Assembly (NCBI GenBank): GCA_963926355.1
Contig: CAWUWW010000001.1
Coordinates: forward strand, 254,044-318,043
Origin: SCGC-AAA076-P13 sp963926355
GTDB lineage: Bacteria > Pseudomonadota > Gammaproteobacteria > Magnimaribacterales > D2472
Reading direction: 5' to 3'
Length of the DNA stretch: 64,000 nucleotides
Position 1 is the first letter of the stretch; each line of letters opens with the position of its first letter. Below are positions 7,554 through 16,567 of this stretch, in pieces. A program made the position numbers and the translations under genes. Under the pieces are notes generated by a model that worked only from the letters and a program-made list of their open reading frames with translations, did not search any database and was not told the DNA's origin.

Positions 7554-9341
7554 ATGAAAAATATTAGAAACTTTTCTGTCATAGCTCATATCGATCATGG
7601 AAAATCTACTTTGTCTGATAGATTGATCGAATATTGTGGCGGACTTACAGCCAGAGAAATGTCTGAGCAAATCTTGGACTCTATGGATATAGAGCGTGAA
7701 AGAGGAATAACTATAAAAGCCCAAGCTGTAACATTGGAGTATATTAAAGACGAAATCCCATACCAATTAAATTTTATTGATACCCCCGGTCATGTTGATT
7801 TTTCATACGAAGTATCACGATCACTTTCAGCATGCGAGGGAGCACTTTTGGTGGTTGATGGTTCTCAAGGAGTTGAAGCTCAAACACTTGCAAATTGTTA
7901 TACAGCTGTTGATCTAGGCATAGAGGTAGTACCTGTTATAAATAAAATAGACCTTCCTCAATCAGAGCCTGAGAGAGTTAAAAAAGAAATTGAAGATATG
8001 ATTGGCATTAATGCTGATTCTGCTCCTCTTGTAAGCGCTAAGACAGGAGAGGGTATTGAAGATCTTCTAAATATGCTGGTATCTGATATACCTCCGCCAG
8101 AGGGCGATCCTTCTGCTCCTCTACAAGCGTTGATCGTCGACTCCTGGTTTGATGCATATCAAGGAGTTGTTTCCTTGATTAGGATTAAGAATGGAACAAT
8201 AAAAACAGGCCAAAAATTTAAAATTTACTCTACAGGTCAGAGTCATAATGCTGATGAAATTGGTATATTTTCTCCAAAGAAAATAAAAAAACAAATCCTA
8301 TCAGCTGGAGAGGTTGGTTATTTGGTTGCTGGCATCAAAGACATTAAAGGAGCTCCAGTCGGCGATACTTTACTTGAAATAGGGGATGAGATTACTGAGT
8401 CTTTACCTGGATTTAAAAAAGTAACTCCCAAAGTTTTTGCTTCAATGTTCACAGTAAGCTCCGATGATTACGAGAGATTTAGAGATGCTTTGTCTAAACT
8501 TATTCTTAATGACTCTTCATTGATATATGAGCCAGAGGTATCTGATGCTTTAGGTTTCGGGTTTAGGTGCGGCTTCCTTGGAACTCTTCATATGGAGGTT
8601 ATAAGAGAGCGTCTAGAGCGAGAATATGATTTAGATCTTATTTCTACAGCCCCGTCAGTTCAATATGAGGTTTTAAAGAATAATGGCACTATCTTAAAAT
8701 GCAATAGTCCATCTCAGCTTCCTCCTACAAACGAAATAGAAGAGATCAGGGAGCCAATTGCAACAACTACAATTATTACTCCTAGCGAGTATGTTGGAAA
8801 CGTAATTACACTTTGTACCAGTAAGAGAGGAATACAAAAAGATATGACCTATTTTGGGAACCAGGTATCTATTGTATTTGAGATGCCTCTTTCTTCAGTT
8901 ATTGTAGATTTTTTTGATCAAATAAAATCCTCTACCAAAGGATTTGCATCAGTTGAATATAGTTTAATTGGCTTTACAAAAGCAGACCTAACAAAAATAG
9001 ATATCTTGATTAATAATCAAAAAATTGATGCTTTATCGATGATAGTTCACAAATCCTTCTCAAATCAAAAAGCTAGAGAGATTGCAGCTAACTTGCAAAA
9101 ATTAATTCCAAGACAGATGTTTGATGTCCCTATTCAGGTGGCATTGGGGGCAAAAATAATATCTAGAGAAACTGTAAAAGCGCTAAGAAAAAACGTTACT
9201 GCAAAATGTTATGGTGGTGATATCAGTAGAAAGAAAAAGCTTCTTGAAAAACAAAAAGATGGAAAAAAGAAGATGAAGCAGTTTGGTAAAGTTTCAATTC
9301 CTCAAGATGCCTTCTTAAATTACTTTAAATCTGGAGAATAA
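7554..9341 (+). CDS. lepA: Elongation factor 4 (LepA), ribosome-associated GTPase
   Basis: Translational GTPase related to EF-G that affects ribosome biogenesis and stalled elongation. The protein starts MKNIRNFSVIAHIDHGKST (P-loop AHIDHGKST), with DTPGHVDF (G3) and NKIDLP (G4). EF-G-like domains III and V and the LepA-specific C-terminal domain (AKCYGGDISRKKKLLEKQK) follow. The ATG at 7554 gives 595 residues, the usual length; a TTG at 7521 would add eleven unconserved residues. No clear ribosome site is visible. The lepA-lepB-rnc-era-recO order is a conserved gammaproteobacterial operon. Confidence 0.97.
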   Translation: MKNIRNFSVIAHIDHGKSTLSDRLIEYCGGLTAREMSEQILDSMDIERERGITIKAQAVTLEYIKDEIPYQLNFIDTPGHVDFSYEVSRSLSACEGALLVVDGSQGVEAQTLANCYTAVDLGIEVVPVINKIDLPQSEPERVKKEIEDMIGINADSAPLVSAKTGEGIEDLLNMLVSDIPPPEGDPSAPLQALIVDSWFDAYQGVVSLIRIKNGTIKTGQKFKIYSTGQSHNADEIGIFSPKKIKKQILSAGEVGYLVAGIKDIKGAPVGDTLLEIGDEITESLPGFKKVTPKVFASMFTVSSDDYERFRDALSKLILNDSSLIYEPEVSDALGFGFRCGFLGTLHMEVIRERLEREYDLDLISTAPSVQYEVLKNNGTILKCNSPSQLPPTNEIEEIREPIATTTIITPSEYVGNVITLCTSKRGIQKDMTYFGNQVSIVFEMPLSSVIVDFFDQIKSSTKGFASVEYSLIGFTKADLTKIDILINNQKIDALSMIVHKSFSNQKAREIAANLQKLIPRQMFDVPIQVALGAKIISRETVKALRKNVTAKCYGGDISRKKKLLEKQKDGKKKMKQFGKVSIPQDAFLNYFKSGE

Positions 9342-9342
9342 G

Positions 9343-10293
9343 ATGTTGACTGATCCTTTATTTATTATTTCGATAGTTGGGATGTCCTCCTGCTTGATTT
9401 ATTGGATAATATATACAGTTAACAATGAAGACGGAGAAGAGACTTTTTTAATTAAAAATCTTTCATCTATCTCAACTGTCTTTGGTCTTTTAATGCTTGT
9501 TAGTATTTTTTTTAATGCTGGTGATCTAGGAATTATTCTATTTATAGGATCTATTATTGCTTTAATAGTTTTAGTTATTGGAGTAATCCTCAAAAATACT
9601 ACAATTATCTCCTCTTCCAAAGGATATTTTATCCCTATATTCTTAATATTTATCTTAAGAACTTTTATTTATGAACCCTATCAAATACCTTCAGGATCTA
9701 TGCTTCCTGGGTTAATGGATGGAGATTTCTTACTTGTTAATAAGCATTCCTATGGAACAAAAATTAACCGAATTGGAAAACCTTTTGCTATCAATAACAA
9801 TCCAGACTATGGCGATGTTGTTGTCTTTATTCCATCTCACAACCCAGTTCCTTATGTTAAAAGATTAATAGGAAAGCCTGGAGATTCCGTGAGAGTTGTT
9901 AATAAGCAAGTCTTTATCAACGGAACTCCTATTAAAAAGAATCTCTATAAAACCCAGGAAGAAAAAATAACAAGAAGATATAGAGATGCCTCCGGAACTA
10001 TTACCGTTAGGGAGATTGACGTAATTGTAGACCTTTATTATGAAAATCATGGCGGGATAGAATATCTAACTAGAAATATTAGAGGTCAAAATACTCAGTA
10101 CCCATCAGAATGGACAGTTCCTGAAGGGCATTATTTTGTTATGGGTGACAATAGAGATAACTCGAATGACAGCACCAAAGATGTTGGCTTCGTTTCAAGA
10201 GAAAATTTTTTTGGTAAAGCTGACTATTTATTCATGACATGGGAGTGTTGGACATGTGTCCCATCTTTCTCACGAACTGGTAAGATCAAGTAA
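9343..10293 (+). CDS. lepB: Signal peptidase I
   Basis: Inner-membrane serine/lysine peptidase that removes signal peptides from exported proteins. Three hydrophobic segments at residues about 5-25, 44-60 and 64-85, plus another before 105, anchor it. The catalytic Ser lies in PSGSMLPGLMDGDF and the catalytic Lys in YVKRLIGKPGD; the conserved GDNRDNSNDS motif is also intact. At 316 residues it resembles E. coli LepB. The ATG follows the lepA stop by one base with GGAG upstream, and its stop overlaps the rnc start (TAATG). Confidence 0.95.
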   Translation: MLTDPLFIISIVGMSSCLIYWIIYTVNNEDGEETFLIKNLSSISTVFGLLMLVSIFFNAGDLGIILFIGSIIALIVLVIGVILKNTTIISSSKGYFIPIFLIFILRTFIYEPYQIPSGSMLPGLMDGDFLLVNKHSYGTKINRIGKPFAINNNPDYGDVVVFIPSHNPVPYVKRLIGKPGDSVRVVNKQVFINGTPIKKNLYKTQEEKITRRYRDASGTITVREIDVIVDLYYENHGGIEYLTRNIRGQNTQYPSEWTVPEGHYFVMGDNRDNSNDSTKDVGFVSRENFFGKADYLFMTWECWTCVPSFSRTGKIK

Positions 10294-10952
10294 TGCCATA
10301 TAAATCATTACAAGAAAGTATTTCTTATAGCTTCAAAAATATTGAACTATTAGATCTTGCTTTTATTCATAAAAGTTTTGATAACAATATAAACAATGAA
10401 AGACTAGAGTTTCTAGGAGACTCCATACTTAATTCTGTAATTTCACAGTATCTATTTCTTAAATTTCCAAATGAAAAAGAAGGACTGCTTACAAGAATGA
10501 GGGCGCATTTGGTAAGGGCAGAATCTTTAACAAGAAAAGCAGAAGAGCTTTTACTGGAAGACTATATAAAACTATCAAAAGGAACAGCAAACCTTTCAAG
10601 AGATAGAAAAAACTCAATTTTAGAAGATTCTTTTGAGGCACTAATTGGTTCAATTTTTCTCGATTCTGGATGGGATCAAGTTAATATGATTACCTTAAAA
10701 CTATTTAATAAAGAGTTGCTTTCTTTATCAGCAGAAACTCAATTTAAAGATTCAAAAACAGAACTACAAGAGTTACTTCAATCTATAAAGTTAGAACTAC
10801 CTAAATATATTATTGAAGATACTGGCAAAGGCTTTAATTGTAGTATTGAATTCAAAGGTAATATTTTTATAGCCTCAGGCCCTTCTAAACGAGTTGCAGA
10901 AACTAGCTCTGCTTCAAAAGTTCTTTTGTATATTAAGGAGCATAATGAGTAA
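10293..10952 (+). CDS. rnc: Ribonuclease III
   Basis: Double-strand RNA endonuclease for rRNA and mRNA processing. The catalytic signature ERLEFLGDSILN (about residues 36-47) and the second acidic motif LEDSFEALIGSIFLD are intact. A C-terminal dsRNA-binding domain (about 145-219) begins at DSKTELQELLQS. Length (219 residues) is normal. It is coupled on both sides: the start overlaps the lepB stop, and era begins inside its last codons. Confidence 0.97.
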   Translation: MPYKSLQESISYSFKNIELLDLAFIHKSFDNNINNERLEFLGDSILNSVISQYLFLKFPNEKEGLLTRMRAHLVRAESLTRKAEELLLEDYIKLSKGTANLSRDRKNSILEDSFEALIGSIFLDSGWDQVNMITLKLFNKELLSLSAETQFKDSKTELQELLQSIKLELPKYIIEDTGKGFNCSIEFKGNIFIASGPSKRVAETSSASKVLLYIKEHNE

Positions 10953-11850
10953 AAGTTACTGCGGGTATATATCAATAATTGGTAAGCCAAATGTTGGCAA
11001 ATCAACTATCCTTAACCACATTCTCGGTAAGAAGGTCTCAATAACTTCAAGAAAATCTCAAACTACAAGAAATAATATATTAGGAATTAAAACAGTAGAA
11101 AATAAACAAATGATCTTTGCTGATACTCCTGGAATGCATATTAAATCCCCAAAAGTTATGAACAAGGTATTGAATCGATCTGCTCAAAGTTTAATTGATG
11201 ATTCAGACATTATTCTTTTTGTTGTGCAAAGGCTTACCCTTGATGAGCAGGATATGTCTGTTCTAGAAAAACTAAAGGAAGCTGGTTCCCAGGTAATTTG
11301 TGTGGTTAATAAGGTTGATCAAGTAGAAGATAAAAATAAGCTTTTACCAATGATGGCTAGGCTGGCAGAAGAGTATAATTTTTTAGATATTATTCCAATT
11401 TCTGCAATTTACAACGATGGCGTCGTTGAGCTTGAAGCCCTAATACAAAAATACCTTCCCGAGAATAATCATATATATGGAGAAGAAGGTATTCAGGGCA
11501 CCCATAAAGATATGTTTATGATTACCGAGCTAATCAGGGAAAAGATTATTAGAATGCTTGGTGATGAGCTTCCGCATGACACTTTTGTTCAAGTTGAGCT
11601 ATTAGAAGACGAAGAATCTATTATTAAAATTCATTCGGTTATTTATGTTGTAAGAGATAGTCAGAAGCAAATAGTTATTGGCAAGGGTGGAGGTACTCTT
11701 AAAAAAATTGGGCAACAGGCAAGAATTGAGCTTGAGGAGTACTTCGGCAAAAAAGTTTTTCTAAAAACATGGGTAAAAGTTAAAAAGAACTGGAATACCG
11801 ACTCAGACTACATACAAAGTCTTGGTGTTGGTGGAAGCTATGAGTCCTAG
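10945..11850 (+). CDS. era: GTPase Era
   Basis: GTP-binding protein that helps assemble the 30S ribosomal subunit by binding 16S rRNA. The P-loop is GKPNVGKST, the switch/G3 motif DTPGMH and the G4 motif NKVD. A C-terminal KH domain with GKGGGTLKKIGQQAR binds RNA. The ATG at 10945 gives 301 residues, the standard length, and overlaps rnc by 8 bases. An upstream in-frame start at 10894 lies deep in rnc and adds unconserved residues. Confidence 0.97.
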   Translation: MSKSYCGYISIIGKPNVGKSTILNHILGKKVSITSRKSQTTRNNILGIKTVENKQMIFADTPGMHIKSPKVMNKVLNRSAQSLIDDSDIILFVVQRLTLDEQDMSVLEKLKEAGSQVICVVNKVDQVEDKNKLLPMMARLAEEYNFLDIIPISAIYNDGVVELEALIQKYLPENNHIYGEEGIQGTHKDMFMITELIREKIIRMLGDELPHDTFVQVELLEDEESIIKIHSVIYVVRDSQKQIVIGKGGGTLKKIGQQARIELEEYFGKKVFLKTWVKVKKNWNTDSDYIQSLGVGGSYES

Positions 11851-12535
11851 CGAATGGGATGAGTGCTTTCTTCTTCATCAGAGGCCTTATGGAGAGACAA
11901 GTGTAATAGCTGAGGTATTCAGCAGAAAGAATGGAAAGATGTCTCTTATGGCTCGGGGAGCTAAGAAACCTAAATCAAATTTTTTTGGATATCTAGCTCC
12001 ATTTACCAAGCTAAAATTTACTTGCACAGGAAGATCAGATTTAAAAACACTAACCAATATAGATAGAGATTTCTCTGATTCAAGTAATAATTTTACTAAA
12101 AAAAGTTACAGCCTCCTCTATATTAATGAACTACTTATAAGACTATTGCCTAAGGGAGCCGCTCAAGAGGATTTATTTATTTTATACGAATCTTTTCTTA
12201 GCCAGGTGTTAGCAGGGAATGACTTGGAGCTTACCTTGAGACATTTTGAATTAGATTTATTAGATATGCTTGGATATGGTTTAGATTTTGAGAGTGAAAT
12301 TGATAGGAATGAAGAAATAGAGCCAATGAAAAAATATTCTTTTATACCTGAAAGAGGGTTTAGAGAATCCAATGAATCAAATTTTACAGGCGAAGATATT
12401 ATTAATATAAGAACGAGAAACTTATCGAAAGTATCTAAAAAATATTTAAAACATTTAACACAAACAGCTATTCATTTTTGTTTAGATGGAAGGGATTTAG
12501 TAAGTAGAGATATTTTCAAAAGGATTCGGTCATGA
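11840..12535 (+). CDS. recO: DNA repair protein RecO
   Basis: RecO works with RecF and RecR to load RecA on SSB-coated DNA. An N-terminal OB fold (ECFLLHQRPYGETSVIAEVF, near residues 8-27) is followed by the helical C-terminal part (RHFELDLLDMLGYGLDFE). At 231 residues it is close to E. coli RecO (242). The ATG at 11840 overlaps era by 11 bases. In many relatives pdxJ stands between recO and acpS; here acpS follows directly. Confidence 0.92.
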   Translation: MSPSEWDECFLLHQRPYGETSVIAEVFSRKNGKMSLMARGAKKPKSNFFGYLAPFTKLKFTCTGRSDLKTLTNIDRDFSDSSNNFTKKSYSLLYINELLIRLLPKGAAQEDLFILYESFLSQVLAGNDLELTLRHFELDLLDMLGYGLDFESEIDRNEEIEPMKKYSFIPERGFRESNESNFTGEDIINIRTRNLSKVSKKYLKHLTQTAIHFCLDGRDLVSRDIFKRIRS

Positions 12536-12909
12536 TCTATGGAATGGGTACAGACATTGCATCAATTTCTAGATTCAAAAAAATAGATTCTCTTGAAAAT
12601 TTTGCAGTAAAAATCTTATCTATAAATGAGTTAGAGATATTCAATGGTTTTAAGGAATTTAAGCAAATCACCTATTTAGCCAAGCAGTTTGCTGGAAAAG
12701 AAGCAATTTCAAAGGCATTTGGGACAGGAATAAGATCCTCTATAACATTTACAAATATTGAAATTCTCCGAGATGAAAAAGGAAAACCAGTCTTTAACGC
12801 ATTAAATGATCTAAATGATTTACTAACAGATTTGGGAATTACAAAAACCCATGTTAGTCTTGCAGACGAAAAAAACTATGCAATAGCATTTGCTATATTA
12901 GAAATATGA
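12532..12909 (+). CDS. acpS: Holo-[acyl-carrier-protein] synthase
   Basis: Transfers the 4'-phosphopantetheine arm of CoA to acyl carrier protein. The Mg-binding motif GMGTDIASISRF (residues 4-15) and FAGKEAISKAFGTGI (about 54-68) are the two conserved AcpS motifs. Length (125 residues) is typical. The ATG overlaps the recO stop by 4 bases, and the stop overlaps the adk start, so it sits in a coupled operon. Confidence 0.95.
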   Translation: MIYGMGTDIASISRFKKIDSLENFAVKILSINELEIFNGFKEFKQITYLAKQFAGKEAISKAFGTGIRSSITFTNIEILRDEKGKPVFNALNDLNDLLTDLGITKTHVSLADEKNYAIAFAILEI

Positions 12910-13550
12910 AAAATATTATTTTATTAGGGCCGCCTGGAGCAGGAAAGGGAACTCAGGCTGATTTGATTTGCGAACTTTGCAACATTCCAAAGGTTAGTAC
13001 TGGTGATATGTTGCGTGAAGCAGTGGCATCTGGAAGTGATTTGGGTAAAAAAGTATCAAATATTCTTGATACAGGAGGCCTAGTCTCAGACGAGATAATA
13101 GGCTCACTAATAGAAGATAGATTAACCAAGCCAGATTGTATCAATGGGTCATTGTTTGATGGTGTCCCCAGAACTCTTGGCCAAGCTTCAAAACTTTCTG
13201 AATTAGGTATTAACTTTACCCATGTTATTGAAATAACAGTTCAGGATGAGGTTATTGTAAATAGAATGTCCGGAAGAAGAGTGCATCCAGGATCGGGAAG
13301 AAATTACCATATTAATTATAATCCTCCTAAGAGTGAAGGTGTTGATGATATTTCAGGAGAACCTCTTATTCAAAGAGAGGATGATAAACCAGAAACCGTT
13401 CTAAAAAGACTCGAGGTTTACCATGATCAAACAAAACCTCTTACTAATTTTTACATTGAAGAGGCATCTAAAAGCGATCTTAAATATTTTGCAGTTAATG
13501 GTGAGCATAAGGTTGCCGAGGTCTTTAAAAATATTAAAGAACAGATCTAG
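12906..13550 (+). CDS. adk: Adenylate kinase
   Basis: Interconverts AMP + ATP with 2 ADP. The P-loop is GPPGAGKGTQ (residues 7-16); DGVPRTLGQA gives the AMP-binding Arg. The long-form LID domain (GRRVHPGSGRNYHINYNPP) lacks zinc-binding cysteines, as in other gammaproteobacterial enzymes. At 214 residues it matches E. coli exactly in size. It overlaps acpS by 4 bases. Confidence 0.97.
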   Translation: MKNIILLGPPGAGKGTQADLICELCNIPKVSTGDMLREAVASGSDLGKKVSNILDTGGLVSDEIIGSLIEDRLTKPDCINGSLFDGVPRTLGQASKLSELGINFTHVIEITVQDEVIVNRMSGRRVHPGSGRNYHINYNPPKSEGVDDISGEPLIQREDDKPETVLKRLEVYHDQTKPLTNFYIEEASKSDLKYFAVNGEHKVAEVFKNIKEQI

Positions 13551-13555
13551 TATTG

Positions 13556-13987
13556 ATGAATATTCTTGCAATTGATAGTTCGGGTGATCAGACCTCTGTC
13601 TGTGTAATCCTCAATGAGGATATAGTTTCCTTTTCTAGTAAGCACAAAAGAAAAGAAAGACCAGATTGGAATCAGCTTCTTATCAATATAGGGCATAAAA
13701 AAATATTCTTATTAGATGATATTGATTTGTTTGCTTATGCCAATTCATCCAATTCTTATACAGCGACTAGAAGCGTTGCGACTTATTTAAAAGCTGTAAC
13801 TATTGCTTTAGCCAAGCCTCTAATAGCAGTTCTTCCAGAGGAGAAGGAAGGAGTTCATGCAGATAAGATTGCAATGGTTGCAAAGCAGAAGTTTATAGAC
13901 TCAGGCCATAACCCCAAGATTTTTAACCCGGATGAGGCTAACCCGCTGTATGCCATCGATACTCAATATAAAAAGATAAATGAGTGA
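13556..13987 (+). CDS. tsaB: Shortened TsaB-like protein (tRNA t6A biosynthesis)
   Basis: The N-terminus MNILAIDSSGDQTSVCVI matches the ASKHA fold of TsaB, the partner of TsaD in making N6-threonylcarbamoyladenosine on tRNAs. The end (NPLYAIDTQYKKINE) resembles the TsaB C-terminus, which usually reads roughly P-x-YLR. The protein has only 143 residues against about 230 in E. coli, so the middle and second lobe seem deleted. The usual glycine-rich stretch before TG-x-R is replaced by NSSNSYTATRS. The ATG at 13556 is preferred over the TTG one codon upstream. It overlaps uppP by 8 bases. Identification is probable rather than certain. Confidence 0.7.
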   Translation: MNILAIDSSGDQTSVCVILNEDIVSFSSKHKRKERPDWNQLLINIGHKKIFLLDDIDLFAYANSSNSYTATRSVATYLKAVTIALAKPLIAVLPEEKEGVHADKIAMVAKQKFIDSGHNPKIFNPDEANPLYAIDTQYKKINE

Positions 13988-14771
13988 GTTTTTATTAAGT
14001 TTAATTTTAGGCCTTATACAGGGGCTTACAGAGTTCTTGCCAGTGTCAAGTTCGGCACATTTATTATTTCCTACTTTAATTTTTGGATCTGATGATTTGG
14101 GTTTACCTTTCGATATCGCCGTTCATGCAGGAACTCTCGTTGCTGTTATATTTTTCTTCCGTTCAGATTTAATTAATATGACAAAATCTTTTTTTGTAAA
14201 AAGTGATTTGCTCTCAAGCCACAAACGATTAGCTCTTTTACTTATTCTCTCAACAATCCCAGTAGTTATAGTTGGATTTTTTGCATCTGATCTTATAGGT
14301 CAAAGGATTTTTAGCATACAAAGTATTGCTTGGATGAATCTTATTTTTGCTTTTTTGTTATTACTAGCTTACAAACTAAATACGCACAGCAAGCAATTAG
14401 TTGCTTTAACTATTACTGGGGCGTTATTTATAGGCTGCTTTCAGGTTTTTGCATTACTTCCAGGCGCTTCAAGGTCAGGTACGGCTATTACTGCAGCTCT
14501 ATTTATTGGCTTAAGTTTAAAAGATGCATCAAAATTTTCTTTTATGCTTGGGATCCCTACAATCTTAGGAGCTTTAGTATTCTTACTTCTAGATCTTGTT
14601 AATTCTGATATCAATCTAAATATCCTTTCATTAATTACTGGCTTTCTTATCTCAATGTTTTTTGCATTCTTCACTATTAAGTATTTTTTACTTTTTGCTG
14701 AAAGGATAGGTATGTATCCTTTTGTTATATATAGGCTTGGATTAGGCGCTGTTTTATTATTGCTTATATGA
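13980..14771 (+). CDS. uppP: Undecaprenyl-diphosphatase (BacA/UppP)
   Basis: Integral membrane phosphatase that recycles undecaprenyl diphosphate, the lipid carrier for cell-wall sugars. Signature motifs are QGLTEFLPVSSSAHL (about residues 14-28) and LLPGASRSGTAIT (about 161-173). Multiple hydrophobic helices span the rest. Length (263 residues) is typical. It overlaps tsaB and rsmJ by 8 and 4 bases, implying one transcript. Confidence 0.95.
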   Translation: MSEFLLSLILGLIQGLTEFLPVSSSAHLLFPTLIFGSDDLGLPFDIAVHAGTLVAVIFFFRSDLINMTKSFFVKSDLLSSHKRLALLLILSTIPVVIVGFFASDLIGQRIFSIQSIAWMNLIFAFLLLLAYKLNTHSKQLVALTITGALFIGCFQVFALLPGASRSGTAITAALFIGLSLKDASKFSFMLGIPTILGALVFLLLDLVNSDINLNILSLITGFLISMFFAFFTIKYFLLFAERIGMYPFVIYRLGLGAVLLLLI

Positions 14772-15502
14772 GCATTGATCTTTTTATCAGTGAACCATGT
14801 CAGATTGATGGCCTTGAAAATATATTAAAAAAATACAATCTTAAGATGGTTAATGACCAGCCATCTCAAGGGCCTTTTGTGGGTTTCGGTGAAAAAGGCT
14901 TTTATTTTGTTGAGGATGCATCAAATCTTCTAAATATCCTTCATATAGATTTTCTTTCAGGTTCAATGGGCTGGAGATTGAAAAGATCTGATCATGAAAC
15001 TCTTTTAAAGAAAACGCTTGGCAAGTCAAAGGGTGCTTTAACAATATTTGATGGAACGGCTGGCTTACTTTCTGACTCTATAATTTTCTTATCTCTTGGT
15101 CATAGTGTTGTGGCTTGTGAGCAAAGTAAAATTCTTCATTTATTAGTTCAAGATGCATGCAAAAGAGCAGAGTCCGACCTTCCATTCCTTAAAAACCTGA
15201 CTTTTATAAATGGCGACTCATTAGAGGCATATAAAGAGTACTCTGATATTGACGTTGTATATCTTGATCCTCTTTATCCAGAAATTAAAAAAAATATCTT
15301 GAGATCGGGTGATATAAATTATATAAGAGGGTTGTTAGATCTAGAGAGCATTGATGATAGGGCAGACTTCTTATTTGATGAGTTTAAAAAATTAAACTGT
15401 AAAAAAATTATATTAAAAAGACCAATAAAGGCTGATAAATTAGATAAAAATATTAATTATCAGGTTAAGGGCAAATCAACGAGGTTTGATATTTATTTAT
15501 AA
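14768..15502 (+). CDS. rsmJ: 16S rRNA (guanine-1516-N2)-methyltransferase RsmJ
   Basis: SAM-dependent methyltransferase of the YhiQ/RsmJ family. The N-terminal part contains DFLSGSMGWRLKRSDHETLL, close to the family pattern. The SAM-binding segment is DGTAGLLSDSIIFLSLGHSV, and YLDPLYPEIKKN corresponds to the catalytic DP-x-YP motif. Length (244 residues) fits E. coli RsmJ (250). It ends the core operon, convergent with a LysR gene 8 bases downstream. Confidence 0.88.
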   Translation: MSIDLFISEPCQIDGLENILKKYNLKMVNDQPSQGPFVGFGEKGFYFVEDASNLLNILHIDFLSGSMGWRLKRSDHETLLKKTLGKSKGALTIFDGTAGLLSDSIIFLSLGHSVVACEQSKILHLLVQDACKRAESDLPFLKNLTFINGDSLEAYKEYSDIDVVYLDPLYPEIKKNILRSGDINYIRGLLDLESIDDRADFLFDEFKKLNCKKIILKRPIKADKLDKNINYQVKGKSTRFDIYL

Positions 15503-15510
15503 AAAATCAC

Positions 15511-16416
15511 TTAAAGTTTTTTTGCTTGTTCAAAAGCTTTTATTATTAAATCTTTCATCCAAATATGACCGCCGTCGCCTTCATCACTTTTATGCCAAAC
15601 AAGAAAATATTCCATTGAAGGTATCTCTGCAGGAATCTCAATATAAGGAAGTCCATGGCTTTTTGCAAAACTTCTAGTAACCATTATCACCAAATCAGTT
15701 GATCTTATAATCGTTGGAGCTATTAAGAAATGCTGACATCTTAGAGCTACCTCTCTTCTGTAACCAATCTTCTCAAGCTCTATATCAATTAAATGAAGGC
15801 CTCTTTTTCTAGCTGACACATTTAAATGTCTTTGCGCAAGAATATCATTGATAGTTACATCTTCTATTTTAGAAAGAGGATGGCCGTCTCTATGAGCTAC
15901 AACAAAGTCATCTTCAAATACCTTATAGGAGTTAATTTCATCAGAGACTGGAATAATAGGATCAACAACAAAATCTAAATTATTAGTAGAAAGTGCGTGG
16001 ACTTGCTCCCCTCTGTTATATCCATAACTTCCAACTGATATATTAGGAGCATTTTTATAAACCTCTTGCATGAGATAAGGAAGAACTCTTCCTTCAGAGA
16101 TATCACCTAAAGATAATTTAAAGTTTCTATTTGATATTTTTGAGTTAAAAGTATCTGGCTCATTAACACTTTGCTGCATTAATGCCAAAGCTCCTTGGAT
16201 ATCAATGATTATATTTTCAGTTTTTTGAGTTGGAACCATCCCAGAACCAGTTCTAATAAAAAGATCATCATTAAACTTCTCTCTTAACCTGGAAAGTGCG
16301 TTACTTACAGCTGGCTGTGTAATTCCAACAACATGAGCTGCTTTTGTTAGGCTTCCTTCGGTATAGATAGCATTAAGTATTACAAATAAATTTAAATCAA
16401 AAGAACTAATTTTCAT
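15511..16416 (-). CDS. LysR-family transcriptional regulator
   Basis: The N-terminal winged helix-turn-helix (LTKAAHVVGITQPAVSNALS, about residues 23-42) and the following LREKFNDDLFIRTGSGMVPT are typical of LysR regulators in the NodD/NahR-like branch. The remaining 200 residues form the effector-binding domain. The ATG at 16416 is chosen because AGAGG lies 8 bases upstream; the in-frame TTG at 16422 is too close to it. The gene is divergent from the acyl-CoA dehydrogenase at 16568, so that gene is its likeliest target; the effector is unknown. Confidence 0.9.
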   Translation of the reverse strand: MKISSFDLNLFVILNAIYTEGSLTKAAHVVGITQPAVSNALSRLREKFNDDLFIRTGSGMVPTQKTENIIIDIQGALALMQQSVNEPDTFNSKISNRNFKLSLGDISEGRVLPYLMQEVYKNAPNISVGSYGYNRGEQVHALSTNNLDFVVDPIIPVSDEINSYKVFEDDFVVAHRDGHPLSKIEDVTINDILAQRHLNVSARKRGLHLIDIELEKIGYRREVALRCQHFLIAPTIIRSTDLVIMVTRSFAKSHGLPYIEIPAEIPSMEYFLVWHKSDEGDGGHIWMKDLIIKAFEQAKKL

Positions 16417-16528
16417 ATTCAAAACCTCTTATGCAAAATATCACAACATCTACGCATTTTTAATATAGATTTGTTAGTGACATAGAGCTATTATAAACGT
16501 AAGTAATAATAGCATTATTCATGGAACT

Positions 16529-16534
16529 TATAAT
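16529..16534 (+). promoter_or_regulatory. Candidate -10 element for the acyl-CoA dehydrogenase
   Basis: A TATAAT hexamer lies 34 bases before the ATG at 16568, with no convincing -35 element. That is common for LysR-activated promoters. The start has a strong AAAGGGG ribosome site at 16556-16562. Confidence 0.35.
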
Positions 16535-16567
16535 AGTTTCTTAGACATCAATATAAAGGGGAAAAAA

